NCBI GenBank assembly: GCA_023395595.1 | Contig: JAEWYO010000036.1 | Coordinates: 1 to 64,000 of the forward strand | DNA from: Bacillota bacterium | Lineage (GTDB): Bacteria > Bacillota > Clostridia > Christensenellales > CAG-138 | DNA: 64,000 nt | Direction: 5' to 3' | Part shown: piece by piece, positions 41,065 to 49,698 of the stretch | Layout of the letters: every line of letters begins with the position of its first letter | Numbering within the stretch: position 1 is the stretch's first letter | Position numbers and translations under genes: made by a program | Notes under the pieces: model-generated | Databases searched by the model: none | What the model was told of the DNA's origin: nothing | What the model saw: only the letters and a program-made list of their open reading frames with translations

Positions 41065-42489
41065 TTATGCCCAGGCTTCCGCGCAAGCCGCCAATGCCTG
41101 CTTGAAGCAGTCCTCCGGCGGATAGACAATGCCCGCACCTACCTGCCCCACGCCGGGGTTTTTGTGCGCAATGCCCGTGTTGATCACGGGGCGGATGCCG
41201 GTTTCAATGACTTTTCGGATATCGACCCCCGTCGGGCTGCCGCGAAAATCCAGCGCGGGAATCTTATACGAGCGTCCCTCACCCACCGTGATTTCATACA
41301 TGCGGGTGGAATAGTGAATCGAATCGCTGACCTGCCCGCCGACGAACTGAACGATTGCCGGAGCCGCCGCCATGCAAAATCCGCCGATGCCCGCCGTCTC
41401 CGTGATGCAGCTGTCCCCCAGATCGCGCGCCGCGTCCGCCTCGCTGTAGCCGGGGAAATACAGCCCCTTGACCATCTCCGCCTCTGCCGAGAACCAGCGT
41501 TCTTTGCCAAGCCCCGCGATGCGGATGCCGAAATCCGTGCCGTTGCGGCACATCGTCGCAACCACGGTGCAATACGGAATATCAAAGATCGGGTCGAGTG
41601 TGCATTTCATCGCTGGCATGGAGATGTTCAGGAACGTGTGGTTGTTGCCGTTGATGAAGTTGAACGCCGCGACTTTTTGCGCCAGCGGGCGCTCGCAATT
41701 CATGATCGCGGGCACGAGTTCGCGCAGCAGAAGCGAGGTTCCCGCCTCGTTACGGTTGTGCGCCTCGTCCCCCATCTGAAGGAGCTTTGCGATGAGCACC
41801 TTCACATCGATTTCGCCCTTGATTGTCAGGGCGTCTTTCAGCACGGGATAGAGTTCCTGCTCCATCCAGTTCAGACGCGCGAGTACTTCATTGTCATATG
41901 CGCCAAAGCGCAGCACTTTGCCCAAGCCTTCGTTGATCGTGCAATACGCGCGGTTGCCGAAGGTTTTGTTCTCTAGAATCCAGACCGGCATACGATAGGT
42001 CACAACGCCCGCCATCGGGCCGACCGCATCGTGCATATGGCATGGATCAAACGTGATCTTCCCGCTTGCGGCGAGTGCTTCCGCCTCGGTTGCGTCCTTG
42101 GCGAGTCCTTCGTAGATCAGCCCGCCAAGCACCGCGCCGCGCTGCGGTCCGCTCATCCGCGCCCAAGTCACCGGCGGCCCCGCGTGGAGGATCGTGTGTT
42201 TCGTCATGCCGGGGATGACTTCCCCCGCGATGCCTAAGCCTACAATCGTCGGCTGCGCGGTGAGGATGCGCTCCAGCGCCTCCTTGTTTGCCGCGTCAAT
42301 CTTTGCCGCAAGCGCAGGCTGCTTGAGTTTGCGCAGGTTGGCTGCCGCCGCTTTGTCCCCGCCTGCGACGGGCTTCCAGTCCACATGCACCGCGTCTACC
42401 TTCTGGCTGACAAGATCGTCATAAAACGACTCGATGCCGAAGTTCACCACATGCAATTTTTGTTCAAACAACGCATTCAATTTCGACAT
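41065..42489 (-). CDS. DUF1116 family protein (YlbE/AllG-like)
   Basis: A 474-residue DUF1116 protein. In E. coli, YlbE (AllG), FdrA (AllF) and YlbF (AllH) together have been reported to form the oxamate carbamoyltransferase of anaerobic allantoin breakdown. Visible blocks are VDWKPVAGGD near the start, HAGPPVTWARMSGPQRGAVLG, and ETAGIGGFCMAAAPAIVQFVGG. The start at 42489 is fixed by GGAGGG six bases upstream; the reading frame stays open further upstream inside fdrA but without a ribosome binding site. It starts one base after the FdrA stop, so subunits are co-translated. Confidence 0.9.
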   Translation of the reverse strand: MSKLNALFEQKLHVVNFGIESFYDDLVSQKVDAVHVDWKPVAGGDKAAAANLRKLKQPALAAKIDAANKEALERILTAQPTIVGLGIAGEVIPGMTKHTILHAGPPVTWARMSGPQRGAVLGGLIYEGLAKDATEAEALAASGKITFDPCHMHDAVGPMAGVVTYRMPVWILENKTFGNRAYCTINEGLGKVLRFGAYDNEVLARLNWMEQELYPVLKDALTIKGEIDVKVLIAKLLQMGDEAHNRNEAGTSLLLRELVPAIMNCERPLAQKVAAFNFINGNNHTFLNISMPAMKCTLDPIFDIPYCTVVATMCRNGTDFGIRIAGLGKERWFSAEAEMVKGLYFPGYSEADAARDLGDSCITETAGIGGFCMAAAPAIVQFVGGQVSDSIHYSTRMYEITVGEGRSYKIPALDFRGSPTGVDIRKVIETGIRPVINTGIAHKNPGVGQVGAGIVYPPEDCFKQALAACAEAWA

Positions 42490-42490
42490 G

Positions 42491-44062
42491 TTATCCCTCC
42501 TGACGCAGGTTCGCGAGGATGCGGGAGACAAAGCGCGTTGCCTGCGCGTTGCTCGGCAGCACGACAGCGCCCGCGTCGGCAAGCTGCTGTTGGGTGCGGC
42601 TGAGGCTCTGCGGGTCGCCTTCCGTTCCGCAGACCGCGCAGACGCAGCAAAGGGATCTGCCCGCGCGCGCCGCTTCGTCCTTTGCCGTCCGAATTGCGGC
42701 GGCGAGGTCTTCCGCCGGGTTGGGATGCGAACCAAAGCCGATCACGCAGTCGGTCATGATCACGGCGCAGGACGGGTCTTTCGCGTCCGTGATCACGCGC
42801 TCGGCGCGCAGGCTCGGGTCGATCATCGGGTGCGGACGGCCGACGGTAAACGCATCGTCCCCAAAGTCGAGGAAGGTGTGTTCGCGGCTTAGCCCGCCCT
42901 TCGGGTCTTCCAGTGCGTCCGCCGGATTGAGCGGAATGTTGCTATAGATGTGCCCGAGATTCGCAATCATGAGCTTCATCGCCTCGTCGCAGAGCGTGCC
43001 GCCGGTATAAAACCCGCGCACATAGCGCTGTCCTTTGACAAACTCGGATGCGATCCGCTTTGCCATCGCTTCCGCCTTTGCTTCGCCCATCGTGAATCCC
43101 GCATAGTCCACCGGCGTTTCGCCGCGGCTGAGCGCAACGGCTTTGTGCGCCGCGTCCTCCAGCGAGACAGCGGCAACCAGCCCAAAGGATTCAATCTCGC
43201 CTCGGTCTCCGCCGATGAAGCAGACCACCGTGGGTTTGCCCGTCTTGGCGGCAAGCGCAAGCATTTCACTCGCGATCTCTTTTGCCGGAGGCTTGCTGAT
43301 GAGTGTGATGACCTTTGTCTTCGGGTCGTTTTTCAGCGCGTCCAGCCCCAGCTTCATCATCAGCCCGCCGATGTCCTTCTTGAGGTCGCGTCCGCCGGTA
43401 CCAATCACCTGGCTCACGCCGGAACCCAGCTGGTCGATGATGCTCGAAACCTCCTGCGTGCCCGTGCCGCTGGCAGCGACGATGCCGATATCCCCGCTTC
43501 TCACCACGTTTGCAAACGCGAGCGGCACATGGTTGATGATTGCGGTACCGCAGTCCGGCCCCATCATCAAAAGCTCGTGTTCATAGGCGTAGGTCTTGAG
43601 CGCTTTTTCTTCTTCGATGGTCACGTTGTCCGAAAACAACATGACGTTGATGCCGTTGTCGAGGCAGCTCTGTGCAACGTCCGCGGCATGCCTGCCGGGC
43701 ACGGAGATGACCGCCATGTTCAGGTCGGGATCGATCTTGATTGCGCCATCCAGCGTCGGCGGCGCATAGGCAGCGGCTTTACTCTCCGCTTTTTTGTTCA
43801 GCAGTTCTTCCGTCTTGTTCAGCACAGCGGAAAACGCGCTTTCGCTTTCGCAAGAGACAGCGACGAAAAAATCGTTTGTGGAGACATTTGCGTCCAGTTC
43901 CGGCGTGGCAACACCGATGTTGTGCGCAATCTCCTTATTCAGATCCGACCCCATGCCAACCAGCGCCTCGTGTACGCCTTCAAGCTTTTTGAGCTCTTTT
44001 GAGATCAGCATCAGGGTAACGGAGTCATAGTATGCGTTTTTTTTGATTTGTAATTGTATCAT
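42491..44062 (-). CDS. fdrA: FdrA-family protein (succinyl-CoA synthetase-like fold)
   Basis: A 523-residue FdrA protein. The fold is that of succinyl-CoA synthetase alpha/beta chains with a CoA-ligase-like nucleotide region (GIVAASGTGTQEVSSI, GTGGRDLKKDIGGLM) and a C-terminal DCVIGFGSHPNP block. E. coli FdrA (AllF) works with YlbE and YlbF in oxamate carbamoyl transfer, making carbamoyl phosphate for ATP formation. GGAAGGAG precedes the ATG. It is flanked by DUF1116 (1 base) and DUF2877 (16 bases). No carbamate kinase or allantoin genes are in the window, so the reaction here may differ. Confidence 0.9.
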   Translation of the reverse strand: MIQLQIKKNAYYDSVTLMLISKELKKLEGVHEALVGMGSDLNKEIAHNIGVATPELDANVSTNDFFVAVSCESESAFSAVLNKTEELLNKKAESKAAAYAPPTLDGAIKIDPDLNMAVISVPGRHAADVAQSCLDNGINVMLFSDNVTIEEEKALKTYAYEHELLMMGPDCGTAIINHVPLAFANVVRSGDIGIVAASGTGTQEVSSIIDQLGSGVSQVIGTGGRDLKKDIGGLMMKLGLDALKNDPKTKVITLISKPPAKEIASEMLALAAKTGKPTVVCFIGGDRGEIESFGLVAAVSLEDAAHKAVALSRGETPVDYAGFTMGEAKAEAMAKRIASEFVKGQRYVRGFYTGGTLCDEAMKLMIANLGHIYSNIPLNPADALEDPKGGLSREHTFLDFGDDAFTVGRPHPMIDPSLRAERVITDAKDPSCAVIMTDCVIGFGSHPNPAEDLAAAIRTAKDEAARAGRSLCCVCAVCGTEGDPQSLSRTQQQLADAGAVVLPSNAQATRFVSRILANLRQEG

Positions 44063-44078
44063 GATACACTCCTTCCGA

Positions 44079-45020
44079 TCAGACCGTGCATCTCGGAATC
44101 AACGTTGTTCGTTTGAAGTTCCAGCATGATCCTGTATGATCCTCTGCATTATGCTGCCGCAGCGCGAACACCACCCCCGTGAGCATGTCCGCGCCGGACG
44201 TGGAGCCAATGTCGCGCACGCGCCGGATTGCCCCGCGCGTTTTTGCGTCATCCCCTGTCGAAAAAGATGCGTCCAATAGATCCCATAGCGCGCTGTTCGC
44301 CAGCGCCTGCCCGCTCTGGAGCAAAAATGTTCCGCTGATGCGGTTGGTCTTCTCCGCTGCCGCCCGCGCCATCGCGTCGATTTTCGCCTGTGTTCCCGGT
44401 TCGTTCGCCGCACGAAGCAGCAGATGCAGGGTGAGGAAATACCCGCTGAGTAAATCGTCCGACGATGGAGTCAGCCCCATGCCGCAGCCCGCGCAGTCCC
44501 CCGCCGCCTCGGCGGCTTTGTCCCATTCTCCCGCCGAAACCATCATGAAAAAGCGGCTCAGTCTCGGCGCAAGAAAGCGCGTATAGGTGTTTTCCCCGCC
44601 GCCCGTGACGAGCGGGGCAAGGCTATTTTCCGCGTCCGCATCAACAAGAGATTCCGTGATGGATTCTGCAAGTACATCTTTTGCCGCAGACACGTTGTGC
44701 AAAAGAATGGAATCCACACTCAGGTCAACCGGCTTTGCACAGCAGAGATCAATTGTTACCCCAGCAGCGGGAATACGAAAACCCCCGTCCTGCAAATACG
44801 CCGCCATGCCCGCGCGGACACCCGTTTGGGCAAACGGGGCGTTCGTCCGCACGAGCACGGCATATGGCGTTAGGGCCTTGTGTTCCGCAATCAGCCCGAT
44901 CAGCCCATCGTGTCCCAGTTCCAGATTCACCGCGTGGTCAAACACGGAATGTACCGTGCCGACAAGCGGTTTTTCTTTTGAGAGGGACAGCAGACGCTGA
45001 CAAGCGGCAATTGCGTGCAT
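44079..45020 (-). CDS. DUF2877 family protein (YlbF/AllH-like)
   Basis: A 313-residue DUF2877 protein, the third part of the FdrA-linked triad. The conserved block GCGMGLTPSSDDLLSGYFL near residues 179-197 and GGGENTYTRFLAPRLSRF are visible. The ATG is followed closely after the DUF35 stop (four bases) with CGGAG in the end of that gene. By E. coli precedent it is a subunit or partner of oxamate carbamoyltransferase. Its own catalytic role is not known. Confidence 0.85.
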   Translation of the reverse strand: MHAIAACQRLLSLSKEKPLVGTVHSVFDHAVNLELGHDGLIGLIAEHKALTPYAVLVRTNAPFAQTGVRAGMAAYLQDGGFRIPAAGVTIDLCCAKPVDLSVDSILLHNVSAAKDVLAESITESLVDADAENSLAPLVTGGGENTYTRFLAPRLSRFFMMVSAGEWDKAAEAAGDCAGCGMGLTPSSDDLLSGYFLTLHLLLRAANEPGTQAKIDAMARAAAEKTNRISGTFLLQSGQALANSALWDLLDASFSTGDDAKTRGAIRRVRDIGSTSGADMLTGVVFALRQHNAEDHTGSCWNFKRTTLIPRCTV

Positions 45021-45024
45021 TGCG

Positions 45025-45393
45025 TTACTCCGGCTTTACAAACACGAAGCCGGTTTCTTCGCAGTCGATGCTTTCCTTATATAGGATACGGCGCGTGCGC
45101 ACCACGCCGACGGTCGCGAGCAGCTCCATGCCGCTCTCGATTCCGTCGTCAAAGCCGATTTGTCCCGTTGCGCGCACACCGTTTTCAAACTCGACCACGC
45201 CGAAATGGAGCCACGGCTGCATATAGCCTTCGGGCAGGTTGTAGACCCGCGTCCATGTCAGCAGTTTGCATTTGCCGCCGAGCGGTTCTTCGGTGAACTC
45301 GCGGCCGTCGCAGTCCGGATTCTGGCACACGACGTAGCGGGGATGGTGCAGTTTTCCGCATTTGGTGCATTTGTAGGCGTACATCTGTTCCAT
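45025..45393 (-). CDS. DUF35 Zn-ribbon/OB-fold protein
   Basis: A 122-residue DUF35 (ChsH2-like) protein: an N-terminal rubredoxin-like zinc ribbon (CTKCG and CQNPDC near residues 9-28) followed by an OB-fold domain. These proteins bind thiolases and thiolase-like aldolases, delivering or recognising acyl-CoA. GGAGGG precedes the ATG. It lies 14 bases after the thiolase-like gene, the usual arrangement, so the two should form one complex. Confidence 0.88.
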   Translation of the reverse strand: MEQMYAYKCTKCGKLHHPRYVVCQNPDCDGREFTEEPLGGKCKLLTWTRVYNLPEGYMQPWLHFGVVEFENGVRATGQIGFDDGIESGMELLATVGVVRTRRILYKESIDCEETGFVFVKPE

Positions 45394-45407
45394 AATGATT
45401 CCCTCCT

Positions 45408-46604
45408 CTACTTCGTGGTCACAATCGTTGCCACGACGTTGTTGCCAAAGCCGCCGAAGTTCACGGCAAGCCCGGTCTTCGCGCCCTCGACCTGCCGCCC
45501 TTCCGCTTCCCCGCGGAGCTGACGCACGAGCTCGATGATCTGCGAAACACCGGTTGCGCCCAGCGGATGGCCTTTTGCCTTCAACCCGCCGGAGGTGTTG
45601 ATCGGCAGTTTGCCGCCGATCTTCGTGTCCCCGTTGCGCGCGGCAATGTGCCCCTGTCCGCGCGGGAAGAGGCCGGTTTCCTCGCTCTCCTCGATTTCGA
45701 GGATCTGGAATGCGTCGTGCAGTTCGGCTACGTCGATGTCTTCGGGCTTCATGCCCGCCATCTTGTAGGCCTTCTCGGCGCTGAGGCGAACGGCCAATAG
45801 GTCACTCGGATTTTCGCGGTTTGCAACCACGTGGGTGTCCGTTGCGGAGGCGATACCCGCAATCCGTACAAACGGTTTGCTGCCAAAGCCCAGCGCGTCC
45901 TGTTTGTCTTTTGCGACCAGCAGCACGGCAGCCGCGCCATCCGAAACGGGGCACATATCAAACTGCCGCAGCGGGTCGGCGACGATTGGATTTGTCGCGT
46001 TGATGTATGCGGGGTTTGTGATGCGCTCCAGCACCACCGGGCGCTGAATGTGCGCCACGGGGTTGTGGCAGGCGTTGTCGTGGTTCTTGACCGAGACGAT
46101 GGAAAGATCTTTGCTCTCCACGCCGAAGCGATCCATGCAAAGCCGCGTAAACATACCCGCAAACGACGGCAGCGTAAGGCCATATTTGTATTCTGCCGTG
46201 GGATGCAGCATGGTCGCGACAAAGTCGGTGCCTTCCCAGCCGGAGACCTCGCGCATTGCCTCGCCACCGATGACCAGAACGCAGTCGCACATGCCGGAGG
46301 CGATTGCCATCACGCCGAGTTTTACGGCGGAGGCGCCCGAAGCCGGCCCGTTTTCGATGGTCTCCGCCATCGCCGGACGGATATTGAGCGTGTCTACCAC
46401 CGCGCTGGCGGCGCCCGAGACGCGGTTGACCATGCCCGCGCCCATGGAGGCGACAAACACCTGATCGATCACGTTCCTGCGCCCGGTCTTTGCGCCCGCG
46501 TCGTCCATGGCAAGCAGCGCCGCTTCACAGAGCATATCCAGAAACGAGCCGTTTGTTTTTCCGAATTTGGTATGGCCAACGCCAACGATTCCTACCTGTC
46601 TCAT
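45408..46604 (-). CDS. SCP2-type thiolase-like protein lacking the nucleophilic cysteine
   Basis: A 398-residue thiolase-superfamily protein. The N-terminus RQVGIVGVGHTKFG, the ELHDAFQILE block and the C-terminal GGLKAKGHPLGATG with its catalytic histidines are intact. At the nucleophile position, where the family reads CASG, this protein reads ENGPASG: P87 (46344-46346) replaces Cys. Normal thiolysis or condensation is therefore not expected. Thiolase-like aldolases that work with DUF35 partners (Ltp2/ChsH2) also do not rely on it, so retro-aldol cleavage of an acyl-CoA is one possibility. ATG 46604 is chosen over the in-frame 46643 because AGAAGG is next to it. Confidence 0.85.
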   Translation of the reverse strand: MRQVGIVGVGHTKFGKTNGSFLDMLCEAALLAMDDAGAKTGRRNVIDQVFVASMGAGMVNRVSGAASAVVDTLNIRPAMAETIENGPASGASAVKLGVMAIASGMCDCVLVIGGEAMREVSGWEGTDFVATMLHPTAEYKYGLTLPSFAGMFTRLCMDRFGVESKDLSIVSVKNHDNACHNPVAHIQRPVVLERITNPAYINATNPIVADPLRQFDMCPVSDGAAAVLLVAKDKQDALGFGSKPFVRIAGIASATDTHVVANRENPSDLLAVRLSAEKAYKMAGMKPEDIDVAELHDAFQILEIEESEETGLFPRGQGHIAARNGDTKIGGKLPINTSGGLKAKGHPLGATGVSQIIELVRQLRGEAEGRQVEGAKTGLAVNFGGFGNNVVATIVTTK

Positions 46605-46676
46605 TGCCTTCTTCCTTTCTTCCTTCACGCAGCGCGGGCGCACTTCTTCCGCGCCCTGCGCAAACCTGCCGAAGCG

Positions 46677-47348
46677 TCAGACGCTGATCTTGGCGGGCAT
46701 GTGCACCACTTTGTTTGCTTCAATGACATCTTCAAACGCCGGACGGATGCCGACATTCTTGTTCGCCTTGTGTTTTTCCCAGAGTGCGCGCGTGAGCACA
46801 AACGTCGGCACGCCGCCGAGTTCGTGCGGGCTTTGCGGACGGGATTCAAGCTCATATTCGATCATCCAGCGCTTAAAGCCGTTCGGGCTTTCCGCAACGA
46901 TCCAAACTTCGTCTTGATTCATAAAGTCGAAGTGATATTCCATCTTGGCGGCAAAGAGCTGTGCGCCAACGCGCGCGCCGCGCTTGAGGGTCATGGTGTG
47001 ATAGCTCATGCCGATCTTTTCGTTGACCATGCGGCCGTTGACGATGCCGGCGATTTCGCCATCGATTGCGCCGATGAGCAGATATTCATCCTGCACGCGA
47101 TAGCGCAGCATACCAAGCAGCTCTGCCACGATGCGCGCGGAGACGATGTCGTAGAAATCCTTCTGGTGGTCGAGCAGCACCTTGATGCCGTCGATGACCA
47201 TCTCGGTCTCTTCCCGCGTCGCGGTGCGTACCAGCATATCTTCGCCCGTGGTCAGCGGAATCACCTTCGCCTCGTAGGGTTTGAGCCCGATTGTCGGCGG
47301 ACGCAGTTTGGCTTCCATTTCGTCAACGAGAATATCATACTTACCCAT
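46677..47348 (-). CDS. GNAT-fold-like protein of the catabolic operon
   Basis: A 223-residue protein, first gene of the operon. The central part, with IGAIDGEIAGIVNGRMVN and LKRGARVGAQLFAAKMEYHFD, resembles the beta-strand and acyl-CoA-binding helix of GNAT acetyltransferases, but no perfect Q/RxxGxG/A loop is seen. The start is ATG 47348: AAGGAGG lies eight bases before it, and the in-frame TTG at 47366 overlaps that site. Function unknown; association with CoA-type enzymes downstream is inferred from the operon. Confidence 0.68.
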   Translation of the reverse strand: MGKYDILVDEMEAKLRPPTIGLKPYEAKVIPLTTGEDMLVRTATREETEMVIDGIKVLLDHQKDFYDIVSARIVAELLGMLRYRVQDEYLLIGAIDGEIAGIVNGRMVNEKIGMSYHTMTLKRGARVGAQLFAAKMEYHFDFMNQDEVWIVAESPNGFKRWMIEYELESRPQSPHELGGVPTFVLTRALWEKHKANKNVGIRPAFEDVIEANKVVHMPAKISV

Positions 47349-47414
47349 GAGATTTGCCTCCTTCAATTTTGTAAAAGAAATGTGATAGAAAGGATGGGTG
47401 GGAATTACAAGTTC

Positions 47415-47443
47415 ATTTTAGCGTCGTTATGAAGCCTTGTCCA
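47415..47443 (-). promoter_or_regulatory. Promoter of the catabolic operon
   Basis: On the minus strand TGGACA (47438-47443), 17 bases, TAAAAT (47415-47420), 67 bases before the first ATG. The intergenic region 47349-47904 is AT-rich and holds this promoter and that of pfkA; nothing else was recognised. Confidence 0.55.
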
Positions 47444-47740
47444 GTATTTCTTGCAAATATATTGTTTTTCACGCCGTCCCTGCCTGGTTTGCCGCGTACT
47501 TCTGCAGTAGCGCTATAAAGCGTCCGTCATCTTGCAGGAAATGCTGTAATTTAACCGTTTTGTTGGGGATAATTGGCTCTGATGATCGTATTTTGTTCGG
47601 TAGTATTTCCGAATTACACGCCGAATTTCATCTTTTATAGTCGGTAAAGCGGGAAAACGCATGAAAAGAAGCGATGTTTTATGCAGCCTATACCGATATT
47701 TCCTGCACGTTTTTCGAAATGTGATTTTCTTTGCGGAAAA

Positions 47741-47769
47741 TTGTGTTTTTCACAAACGCGTAGTATACT
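47741..47769 (+). promoter_or_regulatory. pfkA promoter with TTGTG/CACAA inverted repeat
   Basis: TTGTGT (47741-47746), 17 bases, TATACT (47764-47769). TTGTG-TTTTT-CACAA (47741-47755) covers the -35 box; it resembles Rex half sites but with a shorter gap. Confidence 0.55.
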
Positions 47770-47904
47770 GTTAGAAAATAATGGGGTGGAATTTTGTTTT
47801 TTTCGAAAGCACGCATTTTCACCCGGCGATTTGCGGTTTTTACCAGTATTACTACGGAACTTGATTCAGTCGGGTTCCGATTTTAGAAAAGAGGATCGCA
47901 TCAC

Positions 47905-48879
47905 ATGGAAAACAAGATTCGCAGAGTCGGTATCCTCACCAGCGGCGGAGACGCGCCAGGCATGAACGCCGCCATCCGCGCGGTTGTGCGCACATGCGTG
48001 CTGCACGGGGTTATCCCTGTCGGCATCCACCGCGGTTACAACGGACTCATTCATTCGGACGTGGTCGAGCTCGACGCGCGCGCCGTCAACGGCATCACCT
48101 CGCGCGGGGGCACGATTCTCTACACCGCCCGCAGCGAAGAATTCCGCACGGACGAAGGCGTACAGCGCGCAGCGGAAAACTGCAAATACCTCGGCATCGA
48201 CGGCGTGATTGCCATCGGCGGCGACGGCACCTTCCGCGGCGCAAGAGAGCTCTCCAAATACGGCATCAACACCATCGGCATCCCGGGCACGATTGACAAC
48301 GACATCGCCTGCTCGCACTATTCCATCGGTTTTGATACCGCGGCAAACACCGCAATCGACGCCATCGACAAGCTTTCGGACACGATGCAGAGCCACCAGC
48401 GCACCAGCGTGGTCGAGATCATGGGCAGAAACGCGGGTCACCTCGCGGTCTATGTCGGTATCTCGGTCGGTGCCACGGCGATCATCCTGCCGGAGCGCCC
48501 GTTTGACTTCGAGCGCGACGTGGTGGAAAACATCCGCGAAGGGCAATATCGCGGCAAGCACCATCACCTCATCATCGTTGCCGAGGGCACGAACAGCACC
48601 AACGAGATCGCGCAGCGCTGCCGCGACGAGCTGGGTCTGGATACGCGCGTGACGATCATCGGGCACGTGCAGCGCGGCGGAAGCCCGTCCGCGCGCGACC
48701 GTGTGATGGCAACGCGCATGGGGCACCGCGCGGTGGAGGAAATCCTCGCCGGCGGCACCAACCTGATCGTGTGCTATCGAAACAGCCAGATTACGACCAT
48801 GCCCATCGACGAGGCGCTGACCATGACCAAAGACCTCGACGAGTATATGTATCGCGTCGCGACTGAAATCACGATCTGA
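47905..48879 (+). CDS. pfkA: ATP-dependent 6-phosphofructokinase
   Basis: PfkA phosphorylates fructose 6-phosphate with ATP, the committed step of glycolysis. The 324-residue protein has GGDAPGMNA near residues 14-22, GGDGTF near 106 (the glycine typical of ATP- rather than pyrophosphate-dependent enzymes), PGTIDND near 128 and HVQRGGSPSA in the C-terminal half. GAGG lies eleven bases before the ATG. It is monocistronic with its own terminator. Confidence 0.96.
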   Translation: MENKIRRVGILTSGGDAPGMNAAIRAVVRTCVLHGVIPVGIHRGYNGLIHSDVVELDARAVNGITSRGGTILYTARSEEFRTDEGVQRAAENCKYLGIDGVIAIGGDGTFRGARELSKYGINTIGIPGTIDNDIACSHYSIGFDTAANTAIDAIDKLSDTMQSHQRTSVVEIMGRNAGHLAVYVGISVGATAIILPERPFDFERDVVENIREGQYRGKHHHLIIVAEGTNSTNEIAQRCRDELGLDTRVTIIGHVQRGGSPSARDRVMATRMGHRAVEEILAGGTNLIVCYRNSQITTMPIDEALTMTKDLDEYMYRVATEITI

Positions 48880-48898
48880 AGCACGTTTCTTCCGAAAG

Positions 48899-48920
48899 CC
48901 CGGGTGTTTGCCCGGGTTTT
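48899..48920 (+). terminator. Terminator of pfkA
   Basis: CCCGGG-TGTTTG-CCCGGG with flanking A and T runs, 20 bases after the stop. Confidence 0.88.
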
Positions 48921-48957
48921 CTTGCGCAAGTTTTTTGAAGATGAGAGAGGAATAGCT

Positions 48958-49695
48958 ATGTTCTTTGATACGTATGGTTCGCCTGAAAACCCGACGCTGA
49001 TTTTGCTGCACGGCGCAGCAGCGCTGGACACGTTTGCGCATCAATACGACCTGCTGGCTGAGCGTTTTTACGTACTGGTGCCACATCTGCCCGGCGCAGG
49101 CAAGGCCGCAGCGGAACTGTATGACCCGCAGGCGACCGCGGATGCGCTCGCGCAGTGGATCGAATCCCTCGCGGTCGGAACAGTGCGCGTGATGGGGCAT
49201 TCCGTCGGCGCGGAGCTCGCGGTCAAGCTCGTGAGCGAGCATGAATCCCTCTTCTCCCGCGCCGTGTTTCTCAGCCCGTGGCTCTGCGCCAGCGAGCGCA
49301 GCGTCGTTCGCTTCACCAAACTTGCGCGGATGTCCTATGGCGCGATCAAGAACGCTTCCCTGCTTCGCATGCAGGCGAAGTATTGGGGATTGACGCCGGA
49401 GCAAACGGAGACGATGGTTGCCTACAGCCCGCGCATCCCGTTGGAGACCTATGTCGCGTTTTACGAACAGCGCATTCACCTAAGCAAGCTCTCCGGCTAT
49501 GCGGGGGTGCAGATTCCGATGCTGGCGATGTGCGCGCACGGTGAGACAGCGGAGACAAAGCAGTCTGTCCGCGCGCTGGGTGAACAAAACACAAACTGCC
49601 TCACGGTTATCTTCCCGCAAGGCAGTCATGATTTTGTTTTGCGCAACTATGGCTTGCTCAACCCCATGTTGCTGGATTTTCTAACGGCGGAGTGA
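48958..49695 (+). CDS. Alpha/beta hydrolase
   Basis: A 245-residue alpha/beta hydrolase fold enzyme. The nucleophile elbow is GHSVGAE near residues 81-87, the oxyanion block LLHGAAA near 16-22, and the C-terminal catalytic His is in GSHDF. The start at 48958 follows GAGAGG by eight bases; the in-frame ATG at 48904 lies in the pfkA terminator. Ester or amide substrate unknown. It converges with a hypothetical gene three bases away, with no terminator visible between them. Confidence 0.85.
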   Translation: MFFDTYGSPENPTLILLHGAAALDTFAHQYDLLAERFYVLVPHLPGAGKAAAELYDPQATADALAQWIESLAVGTVRVMGHSVGAELAVKLVSEHESLFSRAVFLSPWLCASERSVVRFTKLARMSYGAIKNASLLRMQAKYWGLTPEQTETMVAYSPRIPLETYVAFYEQRIHLSKLSGYAGVQIPMLAMCAHGETAETKQSVRALGEQNTNCLTVIFPQGSHDFVLRNYGLLNPMLLDFLTAE

Positions 49696-49698
49696 ACG

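Noticed and set aside
45831..47432. A 533-codon plus-strand ORF opposite the thiolase-like gene
   Set aside because: His/Asp-rich composition and no motif; the minus-strand thiolase-like and GNAT-like genes with ribosome binding sites are real.
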